Of a stretch of DNA of 13,237 bases, positions 1 through 8,625 are shown piece after piece (within the stretch, counting starts at the first letter, position 1; each line of letters begins with the position of its first letter). Source of the DNA: Stephanodiscus triporus (Eukaryota > Bacillariophyta > Thalassiosirophyceae > Thalassiosirales > Thalassiosiraceae); contig JALLAZ010001006.1 in NCBI GenBank assembly GCA_036939755.1, forward strand, positions 1-13,237. Reading direction: 5' to 3'. The position numbers and the translations under genes are program-made. The notes below the pieces were generated by a model. The model did no database searches. It was not told the origin of the DNA and worked only from the letters and a program-made list of their open reading frames with translations.

Positions 1-8
1 CAAGAAAT

Positions 9-32
9 CCCCCACCCCCCCCCCCCCCCCCC
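9..32. repeat. Poly-C tract
   Basis: A C run interrupted by one A at position 14, with 18 uninterrupted C at 15-32. It lies just downstream of the SNARE stop codon, so it would be a G run in that gene's 3' untranslated region. Homopolymers of this length are prone to length error, and the exact count should not be trusted. Confidence 0.9.
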
Positions 33-59
33 AAGGAAAAATCAAACAAACACCAACAT

Positions 60-653
60 CTAGGAAAGTCCCATCAGAATCAGCAAGAATAGCAACACGC
101 TCAACGCGACGATGATCAGGTGCAATTTCCACACGCTCCTCTCCTCCCTCAACCTCATCGCCCTCCTCGTCTCGTCCTCCAATCCGCGATTCGCCATATC
201 GACGTTCGCGTCCATCTCGTCCAACAGCCGAACGTGAGAGCTCGCCTCCTGATGGATGAGATTCGTCTGATTCTTCAGCCGGCCGACGCCCACGGCGAGC
301 TCGTCGATCATGTCGTCCTGTCGTCGCAGGGCAGCAACGGTGGACGATTCCCCCCGTCCGCCGGCGCCGCCGGAGGCGATCGCATCCGATGCGAGCTGCC
401 CCCTCAAGCCATCCAACAGCGTCCTGCGTCGGCTCGCCTCCGCGGGACTGAGGCTCGGGTTGCTGCCTTCGAGGGCTTTCAGCTGGGAATCGAGACGTCC
501 GATTCCCGCCTGGACGGAGGAGACCTGTCCCCGTCGCTGTTGATCGGAATTGTAAGTCGAAACGTTGGGGGAGGTGGTTGTTCGTAGTTGCGACGCGGCC
601 CGAGCCAGGCGAGCGTAATCGTTGTCCCACGACGTGATGGCGTTGTTCGTCAT
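60..653 (-). CDS. Qc-SNARE, syntaxin 8 / SYP5-like
   Basis: Tail-anchored t-SNARE of 197 aa, expected to supply the Qc helix for membrane fusion in the endosomal, trans-Golgi or vacuolar pathway. The intronless ORF begins at ATG 653-651 and ends at TAG. Residues about 8-90 form a helical N-terminal region with W9, several heptad-like leucines and an N-R-R-R-type patch (SRRRTLL at 74-80), as in plant SYP5 and syntaxin 8/6 proteins. A Gly/Ser linker (about 91-104) leads to the SNARE helix (about 110-168: QDDMIDELAVGVGRLKNQT, then the LLDEMDANVD core). A hydrophobic tail (about 178-197) follows and ends the protein. The position expected for the zero-layer glutamine is H140. The gene is divergent from RTF1 with 349 bp between start codons. 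The family is clear; the exact subfamily (SYP5, syntaxin 8, Bet1-like) is less certain. Confidence 0.85.
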   Translation of the reverse strand: MTNNAITSWDNDYARLARAASQLRTTTSPNVSTYNSDQQRRGQVSSVQAGIGRLDSQLKALEGSNPSLSPAEASRRRTLLDGLRGQLASDAIASGGAGGRGESSTVAALRRQDDMIDELAVGVGRLKNQTNLIHQEASSHVRLLDEMDANVDMANRGLEDETRRAMRLREERSVWKLHLIIVALSVLLFLLILMGLS

Positions 654-1002
654 GGTGGTTATGGTAGGGTTACTAGTGTTAGTCTTTCTTACTCGGAGGA
701 GGCGGTTATGGTTGTTGTCGTATTGTGCGGCGCGACTGAGGTCCCTTCAATTCGGTTCTTCTGTTGTTTTTTGCTTGGTATCCGCGTTGAAAGACACTGT
801 CTCAGTTCATTACCGGTACTCCTATTATTATCTTTGAAGAAACAATAATCCCGTGAATCCTGACCGAGCAGTCCCACGACGACAAACACACAAACACACC
901 CACAACAACTAACAACACAAACAATAACACACCCTGGACGACGGCATAGATCCAAACCATAAGTACTATCACGACGACAAGGAAAGGCATCAACGATATA
1001 AA
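654..1002. promoter_or_regulatory. Divergent intergenic region between the SNARE and RTF1 genes
   Basis: These 349 bases separate two start codons that point away from each other, so both promoters must lie here or extend into 5' untranslated sequence. The RTF1-proximal part (about 870-930) is rich in CA/AAC repeats on the plus strand. I could not identify a TATA box or a defined element. The ORFs that cross the region lack family features. Confidence 0.5.
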
Positions 1003-4000
1003 ATGGTCCGCACCAAGAAGCACTTCAAGCCGCCCACCCCGTCGTCGTCTTCGTCTGATTCCTCGAGCGAGGAGGAGGACGACGACGACGTCCTCGATCA
1101 GCAGACCATGGCCCAGCGCGGACGGGGGAAGCAGATGATCTTCGGGAGGGGAAAGCAGCTACCTGGCGGCGGCGGCGTCTTTCCGACGCCCCCGCCCCCC
1201 CAGGTGCAGGGGAGGGGGAAGCAGCTTCGCGCGTGAGTCTTTTTTGTCCGTATCGTCACTTCTCTTCTTTTCTCGTCTCGTCTCGTCGCGCTTAGGGCCG
1301 GTCGGGGTCGTCCTCGTCCTTCGTTCCCTGTCGTCCCTCCCCCTCCCCCCCCCCCCTTAACACCTGATTCATTCCGACCCCTCGTCCTGATTCGTTTCCT
1401 GATCATAATATATTTCGTTACCATTCGCCCCCCATCCCAATATAATTCTCCAGGCCCGAGCCGACACGGGAGAGCGACGAGGACGAATCCAGCGACGGGA
1501 GCAGCAGCAGCAGCGATGACGGCAGCGGCAGCAGCAGCGACGACGACGACGACGTTCCTCCCCCCCCCGCCTCGCGAGGGAAGCAGCTCGCGCGTCCTGT
1601 CGATCCCGGCGCATTAGGAAGGGGGAAGCAACTGCGCGCTCCTCCTCCTCCTCCTCCTCCATCGCAGCTGCAGAAGGACGAGCAGAACACGGACAGCTCC
1701 GCGTCGGTCTACCGCCCGGCGACGACGTCGACCGGGAAACAGTTCGGCAGGAGCTTGGGGAAGCAGTTTGCCATCCAGGCGTGAGTTTTTTTTTCTTCGT
1801 TTCGTCTCGTTCCCCTCCCCCCCCTCCCCCGATCCCCCGAACTCTTCTCTCGTGCGTCCTTCGTCGACCGGAGGAGGCTGGGTGGGAGGGGGGGGGGGGG
1901 GCAAGGGGGGGAGAGAGAGAGAGAGAGAGATTATCGATAAAATAATGGCTTGCGAGGAAAGAGCCAAACGAGCGAATTCTGACCTTTCTCTTTCTCTCGC
2001 GCGATCGGCGCTTCTTGATTCCTCTCTCTCCACTCCCCCCGACCAGCGCGGCGCCGGCGATGGACGACGACGACGACAGCGACAGTTCGAGCGAGGAGGA
2101 GCCGTGGAGCGCCCCCGTCGCCGTGCAGCAACGCGCATCCCAGGGGAAGCAGCTTCGTCTTCCGACGCCACCGTCCGCAACGTGAGTTTTTCTTCGCCCC
2201 CGGGTCTATGCCGTCGTTCTTCCCATCCGGGCGAGACGCGACCAACCCGTGTTCGTATGGGTCGTCTCGTCATGTAATCCGCCGTTTGTTCGTTGACCGA
2301 TTCGTAAATAATGGAACCGCGTTATTATATACGTTTTTACCAAACAGGGCCGATAAGAAAGAATCGGACATGGAGGAATCATCGTCTGAGGAGGAGGAGG
2401 AGGAGGAGGAGGAGGAGGAGGAGGAGGAGGAGGAGGAGGAGAATCGTCTGAGGAGGAGGAGGAGGAGGAGGAGGAGGAGGAGGAGGAGGAGGCCAAACCC
2501 CCCCCACTGCCATCCGCGGCGAAGAAGGCGACCTTGCCCCCGAAGAGGTCGGATAGAAAAACCACCAGAAAAAGATCGGTTCCCGAGAAAGATTCGGACG
2601 AGTCAGAATTCGAGCCTGAGGGGAAGAAGAATAAGAAGGCACCTCCAAAACGGGGGAAGGGACGCCCCCCCGCGCGCGCGGCGGCCACGCGCGCAGCCCG
2701 ATCAGCCAAGGCTGCTGCCAAGAAGGAGATATCGTCCGAGGAGGAGGAGGAGGAGGACGACGACGACGACGACGAATCGGAAGAGGAGGAAAACGATGAC
2801 GAGGTCAGCGACGAGAGCAGCGACGAGGAGCAGGAGTGGGACATGGAAACGTTCGACACCCAGAAGTTGGTGCAGGGCGCGGACGACAAGAAGTACTTGG
2901 ATTCGCTCCCCGAGCTCGAGCGCGAGAACATATTGGCGGAGAGGTTCGAGAAGTTGAAGAGCGAGGCCGACATGAAGAAGGCCATAAGGGAGAATAAGTG
3001 AGTTGTTTTAATCCCCCGTGGGTGATTACGGGGTTTCAAATCGTCTCTACTAACGTTTTGACCCCTCCCCGTTGGATCTGTCCCCGAAATTCCACCAGGC
3101 GAAAAGAACGAGAGAAGAAAAAGCCCGCCGGGGCGAAGAAGAAGCCGGCTACAAAAAGGAACGTGCCTGCAAGGGGGAAGAAGGTTCCGCCTGCGAAGAG
3201 GAAGAGGGCGGTTAGGAAAAAATCGGAGATCGAAAGCGACGATGACGACGACGATGACGATGAGGAGGAAGAAGCTCCCGATACGTCCGCCGATGTCCTA
3301 CTCGCTCAATCGTTGTCCGGGAAGCGCGCGTCGACGCGTAATCTTGATAAAAAGGGAAAACACCTGAAGAAGCAGGCGGCATTGGCCAGGATTCGCGAGG
3401 TGTGTTATATTTACTTCCTCTTTCTTGGTTATATATTCATCATGACACAACGTTCCATATTTCTTAATGATATTTTTTATCATTCATGCAGAGCCGGGCA
3501 AGTAAACAAATGGCGGTGGAGGGCGAGTCCGAAAGTGACCTCGATTATGGTAGGGATTCCGACGACTCAGACGACGACTACGAAGAAAGCGCCATGCTCA
3601 AGCCGTGGCAGCAGCAAAAGGGGAAGAAGAAACTGCAATCTGAGAGTTCCGACGACGAATCCATGGGCGCAGATGAAGACCAGCAGACGCCTAAGGGATC
3701 AATTGAAAAGAGGACGGAAGATACCGAGGCTGTTCTCGAGGATTATTACAAAGTTACTATCCCCCGGCGAAGAATCATGCGATGGTGCAATGAGCCATTC
3801 TTCGAAAAGGCAGTGAAGAATTTTTACGTTCGTTTGGGCATAGGCAGGGAAAATATGACACAAAAACCATGTTACAGGCTCTGCAGAATCGATGGGGTGG
3901 TGATCAAGAACGAGTACAGCTTTCCTCCAGATCCGAATCAAAAACCAGTGAGTGTGGCAGTTTTGTTGCCTTTCACATGTTGATCAACTCGGTATTTCTT

Positions 4001-5070
4001 TGACGGAAATCTCACCCTTATACATTTGTTGTTGCGTGCAGATTTCAACCAATAAATGGCTGAAAGTGTCTTTTGGAAAGACTGTGAGAGAATTCAAGAT
4101 GTTAACGGTCTCTGACCATCGTCCATCGTTAGATGATGTCAACAAACTTGTCTCTCAGCTCAAAATGGAACGACTTACGGACTCGCTCTTGACCAAAAAG
4201 TCCGCGAACAAACTGCGTAAGCGCCAAGACGAGCTTGTGAATAACTACACCTACACCAAAGAGGAATTTGACAATCTTGTAACTGAGAATAAGAAGCGAA
4301 GTAACAAGGCATCTAATATTGGATTGGAAAAGACACGCATAGCACTTCTTGTCCAGGCTGCGAAGGAAGAAGTCGAGAATGCAAAGAAGCGTCTCGAAGA
4401 TGCGGAGGTGGAAAGGATGGAAGCAGATGATGATGACGATAAGGCTACTGCTGCAGAGAGCAACGTGAAGAAAGCAAAAGACGAACTTGATATGGCTAAC
4501 AAAAAGCTTGCAGAGAGAATTGAAGAGCTAAAGAGGATTCAAAAGGAGGAAGAAGATCGAATCAGTCGTTTGGAGAAGAGTTCGAAAGTCCAGAATTGGG
4601 TAAAGGTCAACCAGAGGGCCAAATTGGCGAATAAAAATGCCGACTTTGAATCGTACAAAGAACAACTGGCAAGGGAGAAAATCCAAGGCTCGTCAGAGCC
4701 AAAGTTTGATCCATATGCTCGCCGCAGCATGAAGCCTAAGAATCTCTGGGAAGTCGGAGGGCCGAAACAGTCAAATGACACCGCTGGCTCGAGTAGCATT
4801 ATCGAGGAAGAGAAAAAAGAAGCCACCGAGCGTGATGATGCAAACGTTGGAAAGGATGGTGATAAAGAGCACAAGCGTGATGATATTCCCGAACCGCATA
4901 AGATGGAATTGCCCGGGCAGGCTAACCAATTCGCTTATGATGATGACATAGTGATCGGCGGTGACATTTCAAACATGGGAGGAATTGGAGCGAAGAAGGT
5001 CAGGGCTAGGGCAAGAAAAGGATTGAGCCTCGAGGAATACCAGGAGAGAAAGGCTGCTGGAACCCTCTGA
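1003..5070 (+). CDS. RTF1: RTF1, PAF1 complex subunit (7 exons, frame break in exon 4)
   Basis: RNA polymerase II elongation factor of the PAF1 complex. The family stimulates H2B monoubiquitylation and binds phosphorylated SPT5. Exons: 1003-1232, 1454-1780, 2047-2181, 2348-2997, 3099-3399, 3492-3947, 4042-5070. Introns are GT-AG, the first four in phase 2 and the last two in phase 0. The HMD-like segment in exon 4 ([16 protein letters not shown]) and the Plus3 domain across exons 6-7 (from KVTIPRRR through [10 protein letters not shown] to [16 protein letters not shown], roughly residues 633-740) are diagnostic. A coiled-coil region and a conserved-looking C-terminal end ([10 protein letters not shown]) follow. 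The N-terminal half is acidic/Ser-rich with eight GKQ(L/M/F) motifs, and exons 4-5 have basic Lys/Arg blocks. Exon lengths sum to 3128 nt, one short of a multiple of three. The break lies in the GAG tracts; one extra base would give 1042 aa. Identity is secure from exon 4 onwards; exons 1-3 are joined by good splice sites only. Confidence 0.9.
1233..1453 (+). other. RTF1 intron 1 with a C homopolymer
   Basis: GTGAGT donor at 1233 and a CAG acceptor ending at 1453, phase 2. It holds a C/T-rich stretch with about 12 consecutive C at 1345-1356, which is a G run on the other strand. There is no coding content in the RTF1 frame. Confidence 0.8.
1888..1930. repeat. G homopolymer and (GA)n repeat in RTF1 intron 2
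   Basis: Within intron 2 (1781-2046) a run of 14 G (1888-1901) is followed by another G run and then ten GA dinucleotides (1911-1930). Together with the C tract in intron 1 this makes the 5' introns unusually rich in simple repeats and gives them G-quadruplex potential. The lengths may vary or be misassembled. Confidence 0.85.
2388..2491 (+). repeat. Tandem GAG microsatellites (about 18 and 14 units) coding poly-Glu in RTF1 exon 4
   Basis: Two GAG tracts, 2388-2441 (18 units) and 2450-2491 (14 units), are each preceded by a near-identical ATCGTCT leader. Upstream, the RTF1 frame reads TCA-TCG-TCT-GAG (Ser-Ser-Ser-Glu). Downstream, the conserved protein needs GAA-TCG-TCT-GAG, which is a different frame because one G is missing at the junction GAGAATCG. 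In the uncorrected frame the second tract reads as poly-Arg and stops at 2955-2957. Replication slippage or sequencing error are the obvious explanations. Confidence 0.9.
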
Positions 5071-5351
5071 TTGCAAACAAATTTAAAGGAACGCGTCGAC
5101 CTAAACGGCTTTTGTCTACAAATAATGTCCCAATCACATCTACAAAACTATCTTTCTGGTTTAGTCTCTGTCATAGCTTGTATCAGCATGAATGTAAAAA
5201 GTGCACATGTAGGTTGAAAGACATAATATTGATAATGGTCTACCTTATCGCAATTGTTGACGTGTTAACCAAGTCGCGTGGAAATGATTTTAAGCCCCCT
5301 CAAGGCAAAACATCCCATCAAGTCAAGACCATCCTAGAACTGATGATTCAC
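5071..5351. other. Convergent intergenic region
   Basis: These 281 bases lie between the stop codons of RTF1 (plus) and the OB-fold gene (minus). They are AT-richer than the flanking exons and presumably hold both 3' untranslated regions. I see no convincing gene, RNA or hairpin here. Confidence 0.6.
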
Positions 5352-7071
5352 TCACGTATCTTCAGGGTGTTGATGTGGCGCTTGGGAGTGTGTGGGAGTC
5401 ATAGGTGGAGAAATGGTAGCATACGTCGACATTCCCACTTCTCCTCGACTAGGCGTAGACGAAGGCAGCGGAGGCCCATACTGATATTTTGAATTAATAG
5501 CAGCGTGCCCTCGTGGAACGGACTGGAGAGGCGATACAGGGGACTGCTGAAAAGTACCTGTCCTAAACTGGTCGAGAGGCGGTGCCATACCACCGCTTGG
5601 AGTGTGGACAGAATATCCTCCTCCGCTTTCGTGGCTGTCAACTTGACTGATGATGGAAGAGCAATCAGCAGCTGCTTGCTGAGCTAGAATCCTGATTTGT
5701 GATTCCTGTTGCTGCTGGAGGAGCATCATTTGGTGTGCATGCCTCTGGTGGAGATCATGGTACTGTTGATAGATGTATTGCTGTCGAGTATAATGATCCT
5801 CGGGGCGAAACTGGTGATTTCGACTTTGTAATCCGACTTGATGTTCATGATGTTGAGATTGATAGGAATACACACTGTCGGTATCACTGTACTGCTGATA
5901 ATGCATTTGTGGTGCCCGAAAGCTTGGAGGACTCCCAGACCCACCGCTTTGCTGGTGCTGAAACGAGTAAAGCGGTGGGTCAGCTGAGTCCATTTTTTGA
6001 GTCACATTAAGAGGACGACGTTGTTGTTGCTGCTGCCAGTCATCTGTCGTTTTTTTTTTGTGAACGTAATTCCCTCCTTGTGATGGGCTGCGATTCCTTG
6101 TAGTAGCTCTTGGTGATGGATATTGGGAGTGTTTCTCCGCATGCTGATGTTGCTTCGGGTGTTTGTGTTGGACTGTAGCAACTGGCATAGGAAAGTGTGG
6201 TTCGTCGGGCATCTTAGTTGTAGCAACAGTATTCAAATCCACAAGTGAAAAGTTGAGCTCATGATTGATGCAACTTGGTGGATACGGAGTGCTTTCAATT
6301 CCGTCCTAGGATAGAAAATTTCACTGTGTAAGACAAAACTTCAATGCAAGGCCAAAGTCTAATCGAGGGAGGGGCATTTGGCCACTTACGGGGTAGGCAC
6401 TCAACTTGCCCCATTTGGTCACACCCAATCTCAGGTGCTTTCCAAGATAAAGCTCCATGGTGCAATTCCTCAGAACAACGGCACCGTGATTATCCGATAC
6501 TTGACGGAGAAGATCGATTTGATCGTCACGAGCACGGAGGGAGATGGAACCCGATTCATCGCCCACTTCCACCTCCGCTACGAGGACTCGAGAGCCATCT
6601 ACACGACGTTTGTCCACTACTATTTCAACTTTACCAACGAGCCTACGTAAATAATAGAAATGTTTAGGAAAGCACAAAAAATAGACGAAACTCTACACCC
6701 TACTCTATTACTTACAGACAAAGATTGAACCCATCCCGAGGTGGCTGGAGTCTATTCTGATGATACTTCCCAGCAGTCGGTGCTCGGAGCGGACCACCAG
6801 GAAGAACGCTTAGATTTGATGCATTAGGTTTTGCGCCAGCCAATCCAGCGTCTTCAATGGGAGTGCCGCATCTTTGTGTATGGGCATCATCACCATCGAC
6901 ATTTTCGGAATCATTAGAAGCTTTCAACTTGGCAAGCTCATAGTCCAGCCTTTGCCGGTTGACATCGTAGTGAGATAACACTAGCTTCTCCACATTTACA
7001 TACTTGGCTCGACGAAGAGGGTTCGCCTTGGTCGGCTCCGTTGATGTTGCTGTCGCCGTCGCCGTCGCCAT
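5352..7071 (-). CDS. OB-fold nucleic-acid-binding protein with a Gln/His-rich tail (3 exons)
   Basis: Predicted single-stranded nucleic-acid-binding protein of 520 aa, of the family that includes plant SOSS-B-like OB-fold proteins. Exons on the minus strand: 7071-6716, 6642-6390, 6305-5352 (1563 nt). Introns have GTAAGT donors, and each junction restores the domain. The N-terminus (1-110) is low complexity (Ala-Thr repeats, then a linker). The OB-fold (about 111-226) runs GFNLCLLVGKVEIVVDKRR, VAEVEVGDESGSISLRARDD, VVLRNCTMELYLGKHLRLGV, TKWGKLSAYP, ending near NFSLVDLN. The V-GDE-G-I--R-DQ-DL pattern followed by an -LRN and KWGK pattern is what I recognise. The remaining ~290 aa are rich in Gln, His, Tyr, Ser and Pro and look disordered and prion-like. 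Whether it binds DNA or RNA, and whether it belongs to a repair complex, cannot be told from the sequence. Confidence 0.8.
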
Positions 7072-7260
7072 GGTGTTTGTGTGTTGTGTGTTGTTTCCGC
7101 TTTCCGAATTTGGGAGTTTTATTCGTAGAGATAACTTGTTGAAGCTTGCAGCTGTCAGCAGAAGGCAGATCCAACTTCAAGACGCTAGAGAGATAGCTGA
7201 CCTGCTGTTCTTTGCTCGGTTCTTTGATCGAGGTATGACGTTCCGACCCGAGCGGGACGG
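7072..7260. promoter_or_regulatory. Upstream region of the OB-fold gene
   Basis: This stretch separates the OB-fold start codon (minus strand) from the decayed Cys-rich remnant. It should include the promoter and 5' untranslated region of the OB-fold gene. A CA-rich stretch on the minus strand (GT-rich on plus, 7072-7095) sits directly before the ATG. No defined element was recognised. Confidence 0.35.
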
Positions 7261-7582
7261 GTGCACAACCTCTGCGGACCCACATTGTGCGATGCTGCGT
7301 ATCTATGCGGAACCCCGTACCCCGGCGGAACGGACGCGGAGTTCTCCTCTGGGGAGCATTGCTTCGCCGACACGTCCTGCGGGCAATCCCCGCCTCCCGA
7401 GCTCGTCGCGGTTTCAATTCTGCGGGAGTTCCATGGCGGATGCATCGGGGTATCGTTGACAGCCACGATCGAGGGGGGATTCCGACTGTTGTTTCGGACC
7501 GAGGTGTTTCGACGCCTCGGAGGGCGAATCGCCGGGAACGTGTGCGAGTTCCGACCTCGAGGGCTCCGGACATAACTTCTGC
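7261..7582 (+). pseudogene. Degenerate Cys-rich repeat gene remnant, diatom secreted-protein type
   Basis: Two damaged copies of a Cys-rich module lie here. Copy 1 (7273-7380) reads CGPTLCDAAYLC, then PYPGGTDAEF, then CFADTSC. Cysteines I would expect at 7318 (TAC, Tyr) and 7342 (TTC, Phe) are each one base from TGC. Copy 2 is in another frame: FCGSSMADAS from 7418, a TGA stop at 7457-7459, then RGDSDC and RCFDAS. A third start (NFC, 7574-7582) may follow. Such modules recur in extracellular, Cys-rich diatom proteins, to my recollection. No ATG start opens copy 1 (first in-frame candidate GTG). A frame change near 7381-7420, the in-frame stop and the missing cysteines point to a decayed gene. 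Multiple sequencing errors or an intron between the modules are less likely alternatives. Confidence 0.55.
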
Positions 7583-8229
7583 AGATCGAGATTACAAGTG
7601 CCAACAACAATGGAATGCAGCGAATACAGGGGGTGTTTTGAATTTGTTTTGGGGATATCTGTATGTAGTTTGTTTGTTACGTCGGCAAGACGTCGACGTA
7701 GGTGTGATACTTTATCCAAGCAACGAAAAACGACAGAACGGACACCGACAACAGCAACGGTTCAGACACCGACGACTGCAAACCGCTACACCAAGCCAGC
7801 GGTGCAGGCCTTGAACAACGCAGCACGGTGCAGGGAGTTTTATTAGAGAAACATACTTAGCTACATAATAATAGGACGTCTTGCTTACACCAAACATATT
7901 TTTACATCCGAATTCTGCAAACATCGTCTCGTCCACGGGGAAATATTCCTCGGGGGATTATACGGTTTGCGCAACAGCTGATGCTATTTGGCCACCACGA
8001 GTTCGCAACCTCCGAGACTGCAAGGTAAAGCCAGTTCATGATCGATTGAGGGTTAGAAAGATCAGTGCGACGAAAATCATCTCGAGATTTCATCCCCGTC
8101 CCATCTCCCCATCACGTCTTTTCGTCTTGTCGTCGTTCATTCTCTCTTTTCCTCTCCCCCTCCCATCTCTCCTATTTCCATCTCTCCATCGACCCCCCCG
8201 CCGCGGGGGAGCAGTCGGAGTCGGTCGGG
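7583..8229. other. Intergenic region without a recognised gene
   Basis: About 650 bases between the Cys-rich remnant and the LAMTOR4-like stop codon. Short ORFs on both strands carry no motif I recognise. A 3' extension of the decayed Cys-rich gene could run into its first part, to the stop near 7846. The end (8120-8200) is a pyrimidine-rich stretch that would be 3' untranslated sequence of the minus-strand gene. Confidence 0.5.
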
Positions 8230-8625
8230 TCACGGCGACGACCTCCTCTTCACGACGTAGAGGCACCCGTCGCCCCCCCCCAGCGCGACCGCGTACGTCA
8301 CGTTCCGAAATCCCACCGCGAGCCTCCGGAATCCGCCCTCTCCTCCCCCCCCGCCATCCAGGACCGTGCCTATCTCGAGCATCATCCGGTACGCTATGTC
8401 GGCGTCCCGCTCGGTCAGGCTCCCCGACGGACCGCGAACGATGGTCCCGTCCGACGCGCGAAGGACGGCGTGGCCGATCTGGCCGGGCACGGCGTCGAGG
8501 TCGACGGCGTCGTCGTCGTCGGACGGTAGGGACGACGACGGCATCTGCTGCTGTCGAGGAGGGGGCGGGGCGCCGTTGTTCGTCGCGGTCGACGGATCGG
8601 ACTGCGAGGCTGCCGATTCGGACAT
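8230..8625 (-). CDS. LAMTOR4: LAMTOR4-like Ragulator subunit
   Basis: Small roadblock-like protein of 131 aa. In animals LAMTOR4 is part of the pentameric Ragulator, which anchors Rag GTPases at the lysosome for mTORC1 amino-acid signalling. A disordered Ser/Pro/Gln/Asp-rich head (1-44) precedes the domain (about 45-128): VPGQIGHAVLRASDG, SGSLTERDADIAYRMM, FRRLAVGF, YAVALGGGDG, LYVVKRR. This matches LAMTOR4 in order: I-P-D-Q-L-G-Y, a G-D-L stretch with helix, F-K-R-L-S-V-F, and the ending V-F-V-V-K-R. A Gly-rich insert (DGGGGGEGG) lengthens the loop before the third strand. The start ATG at 8625-8623 is the first in frame, and no intron is needed. LAMTOR5 or another roadblock protein is possible, but the V-V-K-R-R end favours LAMTOR4. 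Confidence 0.75.
   Translation of the reverse strand: MSESAASQSDPSTATNNGAPPPPRQQQMPSSSLPSDDDDAVDLDAVPGQIGHAVLRASDGTIVRGPSGSLTERDADIAYRMMLEIGTVLDGGGGGEGGFRRLAVGFRNVTYAVALGGGDGCLYVVKRRSSP

Noticed and set aside
2208..2957. A plus-strand ORF of about 249 codons running through the GAG tracts into long poly-Arg
   Set aside because: Its first part coincides with intron 3 and its last part is an off-frame reading of the conserved RTF1 exon 4. Only the piece at 2348-2441 belongs to RTF1.
3033..3045. GGTTTCAAATC, resembling a tRNA T-arm
   Set aside because: It lies in RTF1 intron 4, and no acceptor stem, D-arm or anticodon arm pairs around it.
5699..6010. Plus-strand ORF antisense to the Gln/His-rich tail
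   Set aside because: It is a shadow of the third exon of the OB-fold gene, whose frame continues the conserved domain through a good splice junction.
7004..7459. Plus-strand ORF of 151 codons
   Set aside because: It begins antisense to the start of the OB-fold gene. Only its last codons (FCGSSMADAS) match the Cys-rich module, which is reported as part of the pseudogene.
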